DNA of 64,000 nt from JAIQFF01 sp963788505 (GCA_963788505.1 CAWBGY010000006.1:372001-436000); one strand, 5' to 3'. Shown: positions 25,412 to 34,049, counted from the first letter of the stretch. Notes: a model not told the origin generated them from the sequence alone. Translations and numbers: made by a program.

Positions 25412-25671
25412 GACCCACCTCTCCGGGGCTGACTACCCTCCCCGCCGTCCCGCATGTTGTGCAGCGCCCGCGGCTACACGATTCCTTAATCTCCCCTACG
25501 CAATCGCCCGGCTTTTGGTTCCAAGCAATGCTCCGCGCAAATTGGCTGGGCCGGGAAAATTAGGCGATCGATTCAGTTCCCAGCTGATCCCGAGCTCACG
25601 CGTGGTCACCGGTCTGTTGGCTTAGACGTGAACAGTCAGGAAAGGTTAAGGCGAAGAAATGTAAAATCGAT

Positions 25672-25691
25672 AACCCTGATTGATCAGGGTT
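25672..25691. promoter_or_regulatory. palindrome AACCCTGAT-TG-ATCAGGGTT, possible operator
   Basis: Perfect 9-base arms around a two-base centre, 285 bases upstream of the small coiled-coil gene and 260 upstream of the convergent winged-helix gene start. The very short spacer suits a dimeric regulator better than a terminator hairpin. No second copy was noticed. Confidence 0.35.
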
Positions 25692-25902
25692 TGAGCTGGC
25701 AGAACGCGTTTTCATCCACCACAGGGATGCGGATTTCCATATTTCCGATGACCGATTTGCTTCCAAAGCACGGATTTTGCGTCGCAACTCAGCCCGGGGC
25801 CCACTTCCTTCCGCCACAAAATGCGGGCAGTCTGCCGCTCGCCCGATCTGGGCTCTGGGCGCGAAGTGGGACAAAGGTGGTTCGTCCCTCCGGTGTTACT
25901 CC

Positions 25903-25930
25903 TTGACAAAACCGAGGTAACTGATAAAGT
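25903..25930 (+). promoter_or_regulatory. sigma70 promoter for the small coiled-coil gene
   Basis: Perfect TTGACA (25903-25908), a 16-base spacer and TAAAGT (25925-25930). Transcription would start near 25937, about 40 bases before the ATG at 25976. This is the best consensus promoter in the window. Confidence 0.75.
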
Positions 25931-25975
25931 TCGACTTAATCGTCCAATTTCTATGGAATCTCCAGGTGCAGACGC

Positions 25976-26227
25976 ATGAAGAATGTTTATGAGGTTCTGA
26001 GGCAGAAAGAGCTCGAGCTGTCGAGGCTGGAAAAAGAAGTGGAGGCGTTGCGCGTGGCCGCTCCGCTTCTGTCGGAAGACAAGGAAGCCGGCAGTGACAA
26101 CAAGCCGACTTTGGCCCCGTCATCTGTGCCTCAGCAGCCCATCCGAATTCCGCAGCCGACGGTCAATGCCGCTCCGCAGGCCGCCCGCGCCGCCGGGTGG
26201 GAAGATACAGCGAAGCGCTGGCCCTAA
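25976..26227 (+). CDS. small coiled-coil protein
   Basis: 83 residues. The N-terminal half (MKNVYEVLRQKELELSRLEK and on to about residue 33) is a clear amphipathic coiled coil; the rest is Pro/Gln/Ala-rich and disordered. Short proteins with the same N-terminal wording are frequent in acidobacterial genomes but have no known role. It has a strong promoter of its own and a pyrimidine-rich leader without a strong ribosome-binding site. It precedes the PilZ-TonB gene by 235 bases on the same strand. Confidence 0.7.
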   Translation: MKNVYEVLRQKELELSRLEKEVEALRVAAPLLSEDKEAGSDNKPTLAPSSVPQQPIRIPQPTVNAAPQAARAAGWEDTAKRWP

Positions 26228-26280
26228 CCCGGTCGTTAGCGCAAGACCTGTCGCAGATAGTAGCGACCGAATGGATCTGG

Positions 26281-26300
26281 CCCGGAGCTTCGCTCCGGGC
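26281..26300. repeat. GC-rich hairpin between the coiled-coil and PilZ-TonB genes
   Basis: CCCGGAGC and GCTCCGGG around a four-base centre, 54 bases after the stop of the coiled-coil gene. No T-run follows, so termination is uncertain. It is of the same general shape as the other GC hairpins here. Confidence 0.5.
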
Positions 26301-26462
26301 TATGATTTTGTTGGAGCTATACCGGTGCGGGCGCCCCACCTTTGCGGACCCGATGCGCGGGACGCAGCTCGCTACCTGGGAGCGTGGCGGCTCAGATCGA
26401 GTCCGCATAATTGAGTCCATTTACCGAGCCTGATTTATTGAGCCTGGTTTAACGAGCCTAAG

Positions 26463-27383
26463 ATGAGCGCTTCGGGCCACCTTTCAGCGGGCTTCAGCGG
26501 GGTTCGCCGCCGCATTCCGCGTTATCCGGTTGCCATCCCCGTGGATATCACCGTACTGCGCTCAGGAGCGCCGGCCAGCATTCCGGGGCGTTCTCTGGAT
26601 ATCGGCGAAGGCGGGGTGGCAGCAGTACTGGCCGCGGAACTTCAACCGGGCGAGTGGGTTGCGGTTGAGTTGAAGTTGCCCAATGCAGGCCCCACGCTCC
26701 AGACCAAAGCCGTGGTACGACACCACAACCAGCTGCGCTGCGGCTTCGAGTTTCTGGATCTTTCCCAGGACCAGCGCTCCATGATCCGCCGCTGGGCGGG
26801 AACCAGCCAGCCTCTGGCCGTGCTTGAGCCTGCGGCGCCGGTTTCCACTTCCCCCGCACCCACCCTTACAAGCAGGATTCCGGTCCCTGGGCCGGCACAG
26901 GTACCGGTCATGCAGGCGCGCCACCGCCCGGCGCCTGCGCCGGCCCGCAATCGTGACCGCAATCGTGACTTGGATCGGTTACTGCGGCTGACGCTGGTCC
27001 TGTTGCTGGTGGTTGGGGTCTGGGCGGCATGGCAATGGCACCGCGGGTGGGCGCAACTGGAATCACGGATGGCGAGGAAGGACGCGCATGCGCAACCGCC
27101 CTCCGCCAAGGTTCCCGCCGAAGTAATGGAGCGGCTGCTGCTTCGCAAAGTTGAGCCGGTCTATCCGGAAGCCGCTCGCCGGGCTAATGTCCAGGGGGTG
27201 GTGGTGCTGGACGCGGTGATTGCAGCCGACGGCACGGTGGTGAACATTCGTCCCGTCAGCGGCGATGATGGGCTGGTGCCCGCCGCCATGGACGCGGCGC
27301 GCTGGTGGCGCTTCCGCCCCTATCGCGTGCGCGGCCAGCCCGCGGCGGTTGAAACCACGCTGTCCGTCGAGTTCCGTCCCTAG
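26463..27383 (+). CDS. PilZ domain fused through a membrane helix to a TonB C-terminal domain
   Basis: 306 residues. Residues about 13-110 form a PilZ domain, with the arginine cluster VRRRIPR (14-20) and DIGEGG (46-51) matching the c-di-GMP motifs RxxxR and D/NxSxxG (Gly replaces Ser). A Pro/Ala/Arg linker (about 120-170) leads to one membrane helix (about 172-191). The C-terminal TonB domain (about 221-306) has LRKVEPVYPEAARRANVQGVV and ends SVEFRP. The expected topology is PilZ in the cytoplasm and the TonB domain in the periplasm. The gene is not next to ExbBD or receptor genes. It overlaps nothing and lies 85 bases before mutL. Confidence 0.88.
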   Translation: MSASGHLSAGFSGVRRRIPRYPVAIPVDITVLRSGAPASIPGRSLDIGEGGVAAVLAAELQPGEWVAVELKLPNAGPTLQTKAVVRHHNQLRCGFEFLDLSQDQRSMIRRWAGTSQPLAVLEPAAPVSTSPAPTLTSRIPVPGPAQVPVMQARHRPAPAPARNRDRNRDLDRLLRLTLVLLLVVGVWAAWQWHRGWAQLESRMARKDAHAQPPSAKVPAEVMERLLLRKVEPVYPEAARRANVQGVVVLDAVIAADGTVVNIRPVSGDDGLVPAAMDAARWWRFRPYRVRGQPAAVETTLSVEFRP

Positions 27384-27468
27384 CAAAATGGCACGCGTTT
27401 CCGGGACTCGACGGGCCGTGCTTTGCTTCCCTGGCCCTTCATCTGCGACACTGAGTCCGATTCACATC

Positions 27469-29478
27469 ATGGGCAGAATCCACGTTCTTTCCGAAAATGT
27501 CGCCAACAAAATTGCCGCCGGCGAGGTGGTGGAGCGTCCGGCTTCGGTGGCCAAGGAACTGCTCGAGAATTCCCTCGATGCCGGCGCCACCCGCATCCAC
27601 ATTCAGGTTGAGGCCGGCGGCAAAAAGCTGATCCAGATCACCGACAACGGATGGGGCATGGTGCGCGACGATGCCCTGTTGGCGTTCGAGCGCCACGCTA
27701 CGTCGAAAATCAGGAACGCGGAAGATTTGCTCAGCGTGGCCACCCTGGGTTTCCGCGGCGAGGCCCTGCCCTCGATCGCTTCCGTCTCGCGGCTGCGGTT
27801 GGAAACGCGCGCTCCCGACGAGGCATCGGGAACGGTCGTCGAAATCAACGGCGGCAAGATGTTCAAGGTGGAAGAAGCAGGCCTGCCGGCGGGAACGTCC
27901 ATCGCCGTCCGCGACCTCTTCTTTAACATTCCGGCGCGAAAGAAATTTCTCAAGGCCGAATCCACTGAACTTTCCCACATCGCATCGCTCGTGACCCACT
28001 ACGCCCTGGCCCATCCCGACAAGCACTTCGAACTGCACTCCGCTACCAACGCGATGCTGGTCGCCCCGCCGGTCGCGGGATACGGCGAGCGCGTCTACCA
28101 GGTTTTTGGCAAGGAAGTTCTCGACCAACTGATTCCCGTCGCCGCCGTGCAACCGCTCGAACGCATCGGTTTGCCGCAACCCCCGCCCTGGCGCCGGAAA
28201 GAAGAGAACGCTCCGGTTCACGAAAAAAATGACAACGGGGAAACCTCCCCCGATCAAGAACCTTCCTTCGGCGAATTCCGCGTGCACGGTTTTGTCTCCA
28301 AGCCCGAAATCCAGAAGCTGAACCGCAACTCGATCTATGTCTTCGTGAATGGACGCCTGATCCGCGACCGCCTGATTCAGCATGCCATCATCGAGGGTTA
28401 CCGCAACATCCTGCCACCCACGGTTTTCCCGGTTGTGCTGCTGTTTCTGGATCTGCCCAGCGGCGAAGTGGACGTGAATGTGCACCCATCGAAAACGGAA
28501 GTCCGCTTTCGCCAGCAGAGCGTCATGCACGATTTCGTGCGCGACTCGGTCCGGGCCGCGCTGATGAAGGCGCGCCCCGTGCCTCAGTTCGCGGTGGAAA
28601 TCAGCGCTCACCCCAGCGCCAGTCCATCGCTCGCGGGGACCCGCGCGGTTTCGCCAAGTGGCGGTACGCCAGATGCCGCGGCCTGGCGTTCGCTCTACGC
28701 GCCAGCCGGGTCTCAACCATTCAGCTTGCAAGCTCCGGTCCCCCCGCCGATCAACGAGCGATTTCAGTTTGGCGAAGGCATTTCCGTTGAAGGCAACGCG
28801 GCGTTGTCTTTAGTTCGCGCTCCCGAGCCGGCGCCCAGCGATGGTTGCGCTCCCCCCATTTCCGACGAAGCCGAAGCGTCCGGTGATCTTGCCCCGGCAC
28901 TCGCGTCGCTGCAGCCGTTGGGCCAGATTCGCGACTCCTTCATTCTGGCGGTGAATCCCGAAGGCCTGTGGATCGTGGACCAGCACGTGGCCCACGAGCG
29001 GGTGCTATTCGAGAAGATCCTGAAACAGCGAGCGGCACAGAAAGTGGAAAGCCAGCGCCTGCTCCTGCCGCTGGTGCTCGAACTCACGCTGGCGCAGCAG
29101 GCTGTCTTCGCCGAGATCGCCGACGAATTGTCAAAAAACGGATTCGAAGTGGAACCCTTCGGCGCCCGCAGTATCGCGGTAAAGATTGCGCCCGCCGGGA
29201 TCGACGCTTCCGCGGTCGAGCACATGCTGCACGAACTGCTCGACCAGTTTTCCCGCGAGGAGCAGGCGCTGAATCTGGAGAAGATTCGGGCGCGCATCGC
29301 CGCTTCCATCGCCTGTCACGCCGCCATCAAGGTCAACATGCCGCTGGAGCAAAATAAGATGAAGTGGCTGCTGGCGGAATTGTCCAAAACCGACTGTCCC
29401 ATGACCTGCCCCCACGGAAGGCCGGTAGTTCTGCGATACTCAATGAAGGACATTCAGAAGGCGTTCAAGAGAATCTGA
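27469..29478 (+). CDS. mutL: DNA mismatch repair protein MutL
   Basis: 669 residues from the ATG at 27469 (MGRIHVLSENVANKIAAGEV). The GHKL ATPase has ELLENSLDAGAT, ITDNGWGM and GFRGEALPSIASV. The C-terminal domain has DQHVAHERVLFE, the endonuclease signature DQHA(x)2E(x)4E, and the partner motifs ACHAAIKVNMPL and CPHGRPVV. So this is a nicking MutL as in bacteria without MutH. The linker (about 390-500) is Pro/Ala-rich. The frame is open upstream to 27265 but the start matches family wording. MutS is not in the window. Confidence 0.95.
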   Translation: MGRIHVLSENVANKIAAGEVVERPASVAKELLENSLDAGATRIHIQVEAGGKKLIQITDNGWGMVRDDALLAFERHATSKIRNAEDLLSVATLGFRGEALPSIASVSRLRLETRAPDEASGTVVEINGGKMFKVEEAGLPAGTSIAVRDLFFNIPARKKFLKAESTELSHIASLVTHYALAHPDKHFELHSATNAMLVAPPVAGYGERVYQVFGKEVLDQLIPVAAVQPLERIGLPQPPPWRRKEENAPVHEKNDNGETSPDQEPSFGEFRVHGFVSKPEIQKLNRNSIYVFVNGRLIRDRLIQHAIIEGYRNILPPTVFPVVLLFLDLPSGEVDVNVHPSKTEVRFRQQSVMHDFVRDSVRAALMKARPVPQFAVEISAHPSASPSLAGTRAVSPSGGTPDAAAWRSLYAPAGSQPFSLQAPVPPPINERFQFGEGISVEGNAALSLVRAPEPAPSDGCAPPISDEAEASGDLAPALASLQPLGQIRDSFILAVNPEGLWIVDQHVAHERVLFEKILKQRAAQKVESQRLLLPLVLELTLAQQAVFAEIADELSKNGFEVEPFGARSIAVKIAPAGIDASAVEHMLHELLDQFSREEQALNLEKIRARIAASIACHAAIKVNMPLEQNKMKWLLAELSKTDCPMTCPHGRPVVLRYSMKDIQKAFKRI

Positions 29479-29482
29479 CATT

Positions 29483-29621
29483 CAGCTATTAGCTCTTAGC
29501 CCTTAGCTTTTAGCGAGTGATTTGTGTAACCCTCTGACATGACGGGGGTCGAGGCTCCAAAGCCGGCGGCAACCAAGTGGAGGCCGAGAGCTAAAGGCTA
29601 AGAGCTAAAAGCTAAGAGCTG
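29483..29621. repeat. word repeat AGCTNTTAGC, inverted pair
   Basis: The left block (29483-29514) repeats AGCTATTAGC/TCTTAGCCC words; the right block (29586-29621) is its rough reverse complement, built from GAGCTAAAAGCTAAGAGCT. The right block ends five bases before the start of the next gene, so the transcript leader is a repeat. Related blocks lie at 34050-34079, 41459-41562 and 42798-42840. Confidence 0.75.
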
Positions 29622-29626
29622 TTTTT

Positions 29627-30517
29627 ATGACTGACCAGGAACTCGATCAACTTCGCCGTGAGAAGTGGCGCCTGAACGGCGTACCGCTGCGCACCCTCGA
29701 CGAGGCTCATCGCTTCATCGAGTCGGTCGGGTTCTGCCTGATGTATCCCATGCGCCAGCCCCTGCTCGCTCCCACGTTCATCGGCGCCTGGACTGGATCG
29801 GATCAGCACTTGCCGACCCAGCAACATGCCTTCGCTGATCCGCGCGCTCGGGAGGCGACCGAAGTCATGGTCCGCCTGCTGCGCAATCATGACGCCTATG
29901 AAGCCAACCAGTTCGAAGAGAACAACGCTTTTCTGGTGGCTGGGTCTATCTTTCCCTATTTCTACGCCCTGGTGGGAGAACGTAATCCCAAGCAGGTGCC
30001 GCAGCCGAAGCCGCGCTCGGAGTATTCTCAACTGGCCTGCGACGCCTTCGAACTGATCCGCCGCGCCGGTCCGATCTCAAAGCAGAAGATGCGCGAAGAC
30101 CTGGGCGGAAGCATTTCGTTCGTCGCCCTGGACCACGCGCTGGGCGAACTCTGGGCCAAACTCCGCATCACCCGGGTGGATTACAAGCCGGAGGAAGGCG
30201 CGTTCTGGGATGTGCTCTACCGCTGGGCTCCAGACTCGGTTCGCGAAGGCATCGGCCTGTCGGTGGGCGAGGCCCTATCGGCGCTGCTCTCCAAATACCT
30301 GGATTGCGTGATCGCCGCCGACCAGCAGGAAGTGGAATCGTTCTTCGGTCATTTTGTTCCCCGCTCGCGAGTCAAAGAAGCGATCAATGCCCTCCAGGCC
30401 GCCCGGGAATTGGATTTCATTCGCGCCGGAAACCGCACGCTGATCCAATTGGCGCCGCCCAAGGTCCCCGTGAACCGTGTGGCGACGGGCACTCCTGCGC
30501 GTCCAGGCCGGGCTTAG
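29627..30517 (+). CDS. protein of unknown function, possibly winged-helix (AlkZ/YcaQ-like)
   Basis: 296 residues, soluble, no signal peptide. Helix-rich with ISKQKMREDLGG followed by VALDHALGELWAKLRITRVDYKPEEGAFWDVLYRW, and a C-terminal helix-turn-helix region ALSALLSKYLDCV... VKEAINALQAARELDFIRAG. The pattern of repeated small winged helices recalls AlkZ/YcaQ DNA glycosylases and AlkZ-related proteins, but no catalytic motif is recognisable to me. The ATG is preceded by repeat sequence with no ribosome-binding site. It follows mutL on the same strand, so a DNA-repair link is possible. Confidence 0.5.
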   Translation: MTDQELDQLRREKWRLNGVPLRTLDEAHRFIESVGFCLMYPMRQPLLAPTFIGAWTGSDQHLPTQQHAFADPRAREATEVMVRLLRNHDAYEANQFEENNAFLVAGSIFPYFYALVGERNPKQVPQPKPRSEYSQLACDAFELIRRAGPISKQKMREDLGGSISFVALDHALGELWAKLRITRVDYKPEEGAFWDVLYRWAPDSVREGIGLSVGEALSALLSKYLDCVIAADQQEVESFFGHFVPRSRVKEAINALQAARELDFIRAGNRTLIQLAPPKVPVNRVATGTPARPGRA

Positions 30518-30582
30518 TCTGCTGGGTCTACTTGGCGGAGCAGTCCTGCCGGATGCGGGTCCAGGCTCTCGCCACAGGCGGC

Positions 30583-31728
30583 CTAGCGTGTCGGCGCATA
30601 GTAACCGCGCCGGCTGCGCACGCGCAGGCCTTTGTGGTTTTGCGCCAGGATTTCAATGGTGTGGAAACGGCCGTCCGGCCGCAGGTCTACAGGTTTATAA
30701 GAAAGGGCGTACTGGCTGCGCAATTCAGCTTGGATATCGACGAAAGCGTTGGCCACATCGTTGAGTTGAAACGGAACGAAAGCACGTCCGCCAGTGGCCT
30801 CGGCGATACGGTCCAAAACCCGGTCCCCGCCACGGCCCCCGCCGGTGAGATTGGTGCTGATGGTGTACACGATCACGTCCGCGCGCTGCGCCATCTCGAT
30901 GGCTTCCTCGCGCGTGACGTGACTCATATTGTCGTCACCATCACTAAGCAGGATGATGGCCCGGCGCACCGGGCCGCTTTGCTGCTCCTTCAGCAGTTTG
31001 TCCCGACAGGCAAAATACAACGCATCGTACATCGCGGTGCCGCCACCTGGCCTGAGGAGCCGAACTCCGCGCGAGAGCGCTTCTGTATTGTCGGTGAAAT
31101 CCTGGGTGACTTCCGGAGTGACATCGAATCCGACGACGAAAGCCTTGTCGTAGCGGGGCCGTACCGTCTGGTTGAGAAACTCAATGGCCGACTCCTGTTC
31201 GAATTTGAAACGGTCCCGCACCGAGTTGCTGGCATCCACCAGCAACCCGACTTGCAGAGGCAGGTCGGTCTCGTTGTGAAAGCTCCGGATCTGCTCAACC
31301 GGCTTGCCATCGTCGAGCACCGAGAAATCGCGCTTGGTAAGATCTTTCACAAAACGCCCATGCCTGTCGGTGACGGTGAACACGACGTTGACCTCGTTCA
31401 CCGTTTTGGTAATCGTGGCGGCGGGTTCCTCGGGCGGGTTCGAGGGCTGGTCAGCCTTCCCCTGGGAAGAAGCTCCCAGTTGAGCGGGTGGGGCTTGGGC
31501 AGCGGGCGAATCAGCCGAAAGCGCTTCCTGCGGATGGGACGACGGAGAGATAGTCGAAGCTTGCGGTTCCGGGCTCGCGGGCGGAGCGGCAGGCGGTGGG
31601 GGCTGGGTGCGCTCCTGCTGGACCGCTGAAGCAGCGGAAGGCAAGTGGTCCACACCCGAATTCTGGGCAAAGACCACGGCCACGAACAACAGGCTGCCCA
31701 GAAACAAACTGATGCCTCGGAACTTCAT
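30583..31728 (-). CDS. secreted VWA-domain protein (acidobacterial type)
   Basis: 381 residues. A signal peptide (1-21) is followed by an Ala/Pro/Gln-rich stretch (about 22-95), the family strand VNVVFTVTDRHGRFVKDLTKRDFSVLDDG, and a von Willebrand A domain (about 150-340). The metal-ion site is intact: DASNS (DxSxS), GGGTAMYDA (Thr) and LSDGDDN (Asp). This matches the acidobacterial VWFA-related family, whose members are abundant in this phylum and of unknown partner. Two more copies lie at 56137 and 57267. It is 35 bases downstream of the pseudouridine synthase gene on the same strand. Confidence 0.9.
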   Translation of the reverse strand: MKFRGISLFLGSLLFVAVVFAQNSGVDHLPSAASAVQQERTQPPPPAAPPASPEPQASTISPSSHPQEALSADSPAAQAPPAQLGASSQGKADQPSNPPEEPAATITKTVNEVNVVFTVTDRHGRFVKDLTKRDFSVLDDGKPVEQIRSFHNETDLPLQVGLLVDASNSVRDRFKFEQESAIEFLNQTVRPRYDKAFVVGFDVTPEVTQDFTDNTEALSRGVRLLRPGGGTAMYDALYFACRDKLLKEQQSGPVRRAIILLSDGDDNMSHVTREEAIEMAQRADVIVYTISTNLTGGGRGGDRVLDRIAEATGGRAFVPFQLNDVANAFVDIQAELRSQYALSYKPVDLRPDGRFHTIEILAQNHKGLRVRSRRGYYAPTR

Positions 31729-31762
31729 CAGGACTCAATTATAGTCGCAACCCCGCTCCAGT

Positions 31763-32725
31763 TCACTGACCGAGTCGTTGCAGGAAGTTTTCGAGTTCCG
31801 CAGGCAAGGGCGCCGAGAAAGACAGAAGCTCGCCGCTTCTGGGATGCTGAAACCGCAGCTCCGCGGCATGCAGGAAATTTCTGGAAAGAGCGAGGCTGGA
31901 AGCAGCCTTGCCACGCAGCTCGCGGGGGGCGCCGTAGAGCCAGTCTCCCACAATCGGATGGCGCAGGGACGCGAGATGGACCCGAATCTGGTGCGTCCTG
32001 CCGGTGTCGATCCGCACTTCCAGCAGGGTGAATTTCCCGTAAGGCGAATCCAGCCGGCGCTCGACCGCATAGTGGGTAATGGCTTCGCGTCCGCCGGATC
32101 GCCGCGTGGTCATGCGCGTACGGCGCACGCGGTCGCGGCTGATGCCGCTGCTGATAGTCCCATGATCCGCTTTCAACCAGCCATGCACGAGAGCAATGTA
32201 TTTCTTCTTCACCTGCCGGCGAACGAACTGGCCGGCCAGCCGGCGATGCGATTCGTCACTCTTGGCCACCACCAGCAATCCGCTGGTGGCCTTATCCAGG
32301 CGATGCACAATCCCGGGTCGCAATTCGCCGCCGACTGCGGACAGCTGGCTGAAGTGATGCAGCAGCGCATTCACCAGCGTGCCGCGATTGCGTTGGTCCT
32401 CGGTCGCACCTGCGCCGGCATGTACCGTCATCCCCGCCGGCTTGTTGACTACGGCCAGATCTTCGTCTTCAAACACAATGTCCAGCGGAATGTCTTCCGC
32501 CATGGCTCGCAGGGGCGGCTGCGAGGCAGGTCCGAGGACGGCGATGCGCTCGCCTCCGCGCAGGCGCAAAGACGCCCGGGCCACAGCGTCATCGACCGTT
32601 ACCATCTGCTGCGTGATCAGCCGCTGGATCCGGGCGCGGCTGGTGGCGGGAAGTTGCGCCACCAGAAACTGGTCCAACCTTTTGCCGGCGTCCTCGGCGG
32701 TCGCGGAAATTAAAAGTGGAGGCAT
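31763..32725 (-). CDS. rluD: RluD-type pseudouridine synthase
   Basis: 320 residues. The S4 RNA-binding domain (about 14-70) is followed by the synthase domain with VNKPAGMTVHAG and the catalytic HRLDKATSGLLVVAK, whose Asp is the nucleophile. Late motifs IDTGRTHQIRVHL and GDWLYG agree. It probably modifies positions in 23S rRNA helix 69 (RluD), though RluA/C specificity cannot be excluded. The start ATG has no ribosome-binding site, and the leader includes a short TCCTGAGCG/GTCGAAGG repeat (32739-32763), so translation may be leaderless. Confidence 0.9.
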   Translation of the reverse strand: MPPLLISATAEDAGKRLDQFLVAQLPATSRARIQRLITQQMVTVDDAVARASLRLRGGERIAVLGPASQPPLRAMAEDIPLDIVFEDEDLAVVNKPAGMTVHAGAGATEDQRNRGTLVNALLHHFSQLSAVGGELRPGIVHRLDKATSGLLVVAKSDESHRRLAGQFVRRQVKKKYIALVHGWLKADHGTISSGISRDRVRRTRMTTRRSGGREAITHYAVERRLDSPYGKFTLLEVRIDTGRTHQIRVHLASLRHPIVGDWLYGAPRELRGKAASSLALSRNFLHAAELRFQHPRSGELLSFSAPLPAELENFLQRLGQ

Positions 32726-32738
32726 GTAGGCGCGGGCC

Positions 32739-32763
32739 TGTCCTGAGCGAAGTCGAAGGAGCC
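32739..32763 (+). repeat. short copy of the TCCTGAGCG hairpin repeat
   Basis: CTGTCCTGAGCG directly abuts AAGTCGAAGGAGC, so the core is missing. Located in the leader of the pseudouridine synthase gene. Confidence 0.6.
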
Positions 32764-32819
32764 CCCGCCCGTGCTCGTCCCCGCAGGGGACGATGAGGTT
32801 TATTTACCTGTTCTAACTC

Positions 32820-33623
32820 TCAGCGCTGGGCGTGCGCAGGAACCGCCCGGGTGGACGATTTCAACCACCAGATGAAGCCACCCGTAATCACCAATCCGAT
32901 GGAGATCAACTGCGTCCCGCTCATGACTCCGCCGAAGACTTCACCGCGCCCGGGATCGTCACGGATAAATTCCAGGAAATAGCGGGCCACCCCATACAGG
33001 ATGAAATACGCGCTCAAGACCTGTCCATCGAACTTTTTGCGCTTAAAGAGCCACATGAGAATGAAAAAGTTCGCCAGCTCGACCGCCGATTCGAAAAGCT
33101 GCGTGGGCTCAAGTGGTATTCCCAAAGGCGTGTAGGAATTCAAATTGGCGATGGGATTGGTAAAAGTCACGCCCCAGAAGTGCTGGGTGGGCTTGCCATA
33201 GCAACAGCCGGCGGCAAAGCATCCCACGCGCCCGATGGCGTGTCCCAGGGCCAGCCCAGGTGCGAATGCATCCCAGGTCGCGAGCGCCGGCATGCGATGC
33301 CGGCGCATATACCAGACCGCGGCGATGGACGCGCCGATCAGCCCGCCTGAGAAGACGCCCCCGGCCTGCATCGTCGACCAGCTGAAAATATCGCCGGGGT
33401 GGGCCGAGTAGTAGCCCCAGTCGTTCACGATGTACAGAATCTTGGCGCCAACGATCCCGCAGAGCACCACCAGAACTCCCAGGTTCCAGGCGTCGTCCTG
33501 GTTGATGCCCTGCTTGCCGGAGTTGCGGACGCTGACCCAGAGCCCGACCAGAACTCCGGTGGAAACCAACAGCCCGTAGGTGGGAAGGAAAAACTTGCCG
33601 ATATGAAAAAGTTGGGGAAACAC
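32820..33623 (-). CDS. lgt: prolipoprotein diacylglyceryl transferase
   Basis: 267 residues with seven membrane helices. The family signature HAIGRVGCFAAGCCYGKPT (about 134-152) contains the conserved His and Arg, and ARYFLEFIRDDPGRGE matches the second conserved block with the Arg/Glu pair. Lgt transfers diacylglycerol to the lipobox Cys, for example in the lipoprotein at 45341. Length is normal. The gene is 94 bases upstream of the pseudouridine synthase gene on the same strand. Confidence 0.94.
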   Translation of the reverse strand: MFPQLFHIGKFFLPTYGLLVSTGVLVGLWVSVRNSGKQGINQDDAWNLGVLVVLCGIVGAKILYIVNDWGYYSAHPGDIFSWSTMQAGGVFSGGLIGASIAAVWYMRRHRMPALATWDAFAPGLALGHAIGRVGCFAAGCCYGKPTQHFWGVTFTNPIANLNSYTPLGIPLEPTQLFESAVELANFFILMWLFKRKKFDGQVLSAYFILYGVARYFLEFIRDDPGRGEVFGGVMSGTQLISIGLVITGGFIWWLKSSTRAVPAHAQR

Positions 33624-33694
33624 TAGTGATCTAGATGCGTTGCAAAGCGATTTTGTTACAGCTCAAGTTTAGCAGGAGCAGGCAGGGGCGGTAC

Positions 33695-33905
33695 GGGCAG
33701 ATTGAGAAGCCGACCCACTGTGCCGTGTGACGGGCCGAGAATGAACCCGTCGATAGACGTTGGGCGCCCGCCGAGACCCTTTAGGCATCTCCGCATGGCG
33801 GAGCGTTGCACACCGGATCCTAGTTCGAGTCGAGCTCCCGTTCATTCAGCATTGGTTCAAAAATCGGTAACCGTCATCACCAACCCTGCAGGTCGGCTTT
33901 CAATC
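33695..33905 (-). ncRNA. ssrS: structured RNA, probable 6S RNA
   Basis: About 210 bases on the minus strand. The ends form a long closing stem: GATTGAAAGCCGACC at the 5' end (33905-33891) pairs with GGTCGGCTTCTCAATC at the 3' end (33715-33700) with one bulge. Inside are CTCCGC-CAT-GCGGAG (33793-33807) and, just after it, GGAGATGCCTAAAGGG, which resembles the conserved GAGAAGCCTTAAAACTG of enteric 6S RNA, and a GAACCAA segment. A promoter lies directly upstream (33909-33937). The gene follows zapA on the same strand, the position of ssrS in many bacteria. 6S RNA sequesters sigma70 polymerase in stationary phase. I read the family by shape and context, not by alignment. Confidence 0.7.
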
Positions 33906-33908
33906 AGG

Positions 33909-33937
33909 ATGCTAGGGTAAACATCCTCGCATGGCAA
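33909..33937 (-). promoter_or_regulatory. sigma70 promoter of the 6S-like RNA
   Basis: On the minus strand TTGCCA (33937-33932), a 17-base spacer and TAGCAT (33914-33909). The start would fall at about 33902-33905, exactly at the 5' end of the closing stem of the RNA. Confidence 0.7.
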
Positions 33938-34049
33938 TAGGGAGGACGCAAAAAGTTGGCAATCGGCTTGCCAGCAACTTTGGTAAGGGGGGAACTCCGA
34001 CAAGCAAGGGCTCCGCACGCGCCGTCAGGCAGACCCATCCTGCCTTAGC

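Larger units (their letters stand above)
25412..25975. other. intergenic region with a promoter and an isolated palindrome
   Basis: No convincing gene. It holds a 9-base inverted repeat (25672-25691) and the sigma70 promoter of the small coiled-coil gene (25903-25930). Short open frames on both strands lack ribosome-binding sites and protein-like composition. Confidence 0.6.

Noticed and set aside
25596..25906. Short open frames on both strands upstream of the small coiled-coil gene
   Set aside because: No ribosome-binding sites, no protein-like composition, and they overlap the promoter region.
33817..33835. GTTCGAGTC, a tRNA T-loop-like word
   Set aside because: No acceptor, D- or anticodon stem can be formed around it, and it lies within the 6S-like RNA on the other strand.
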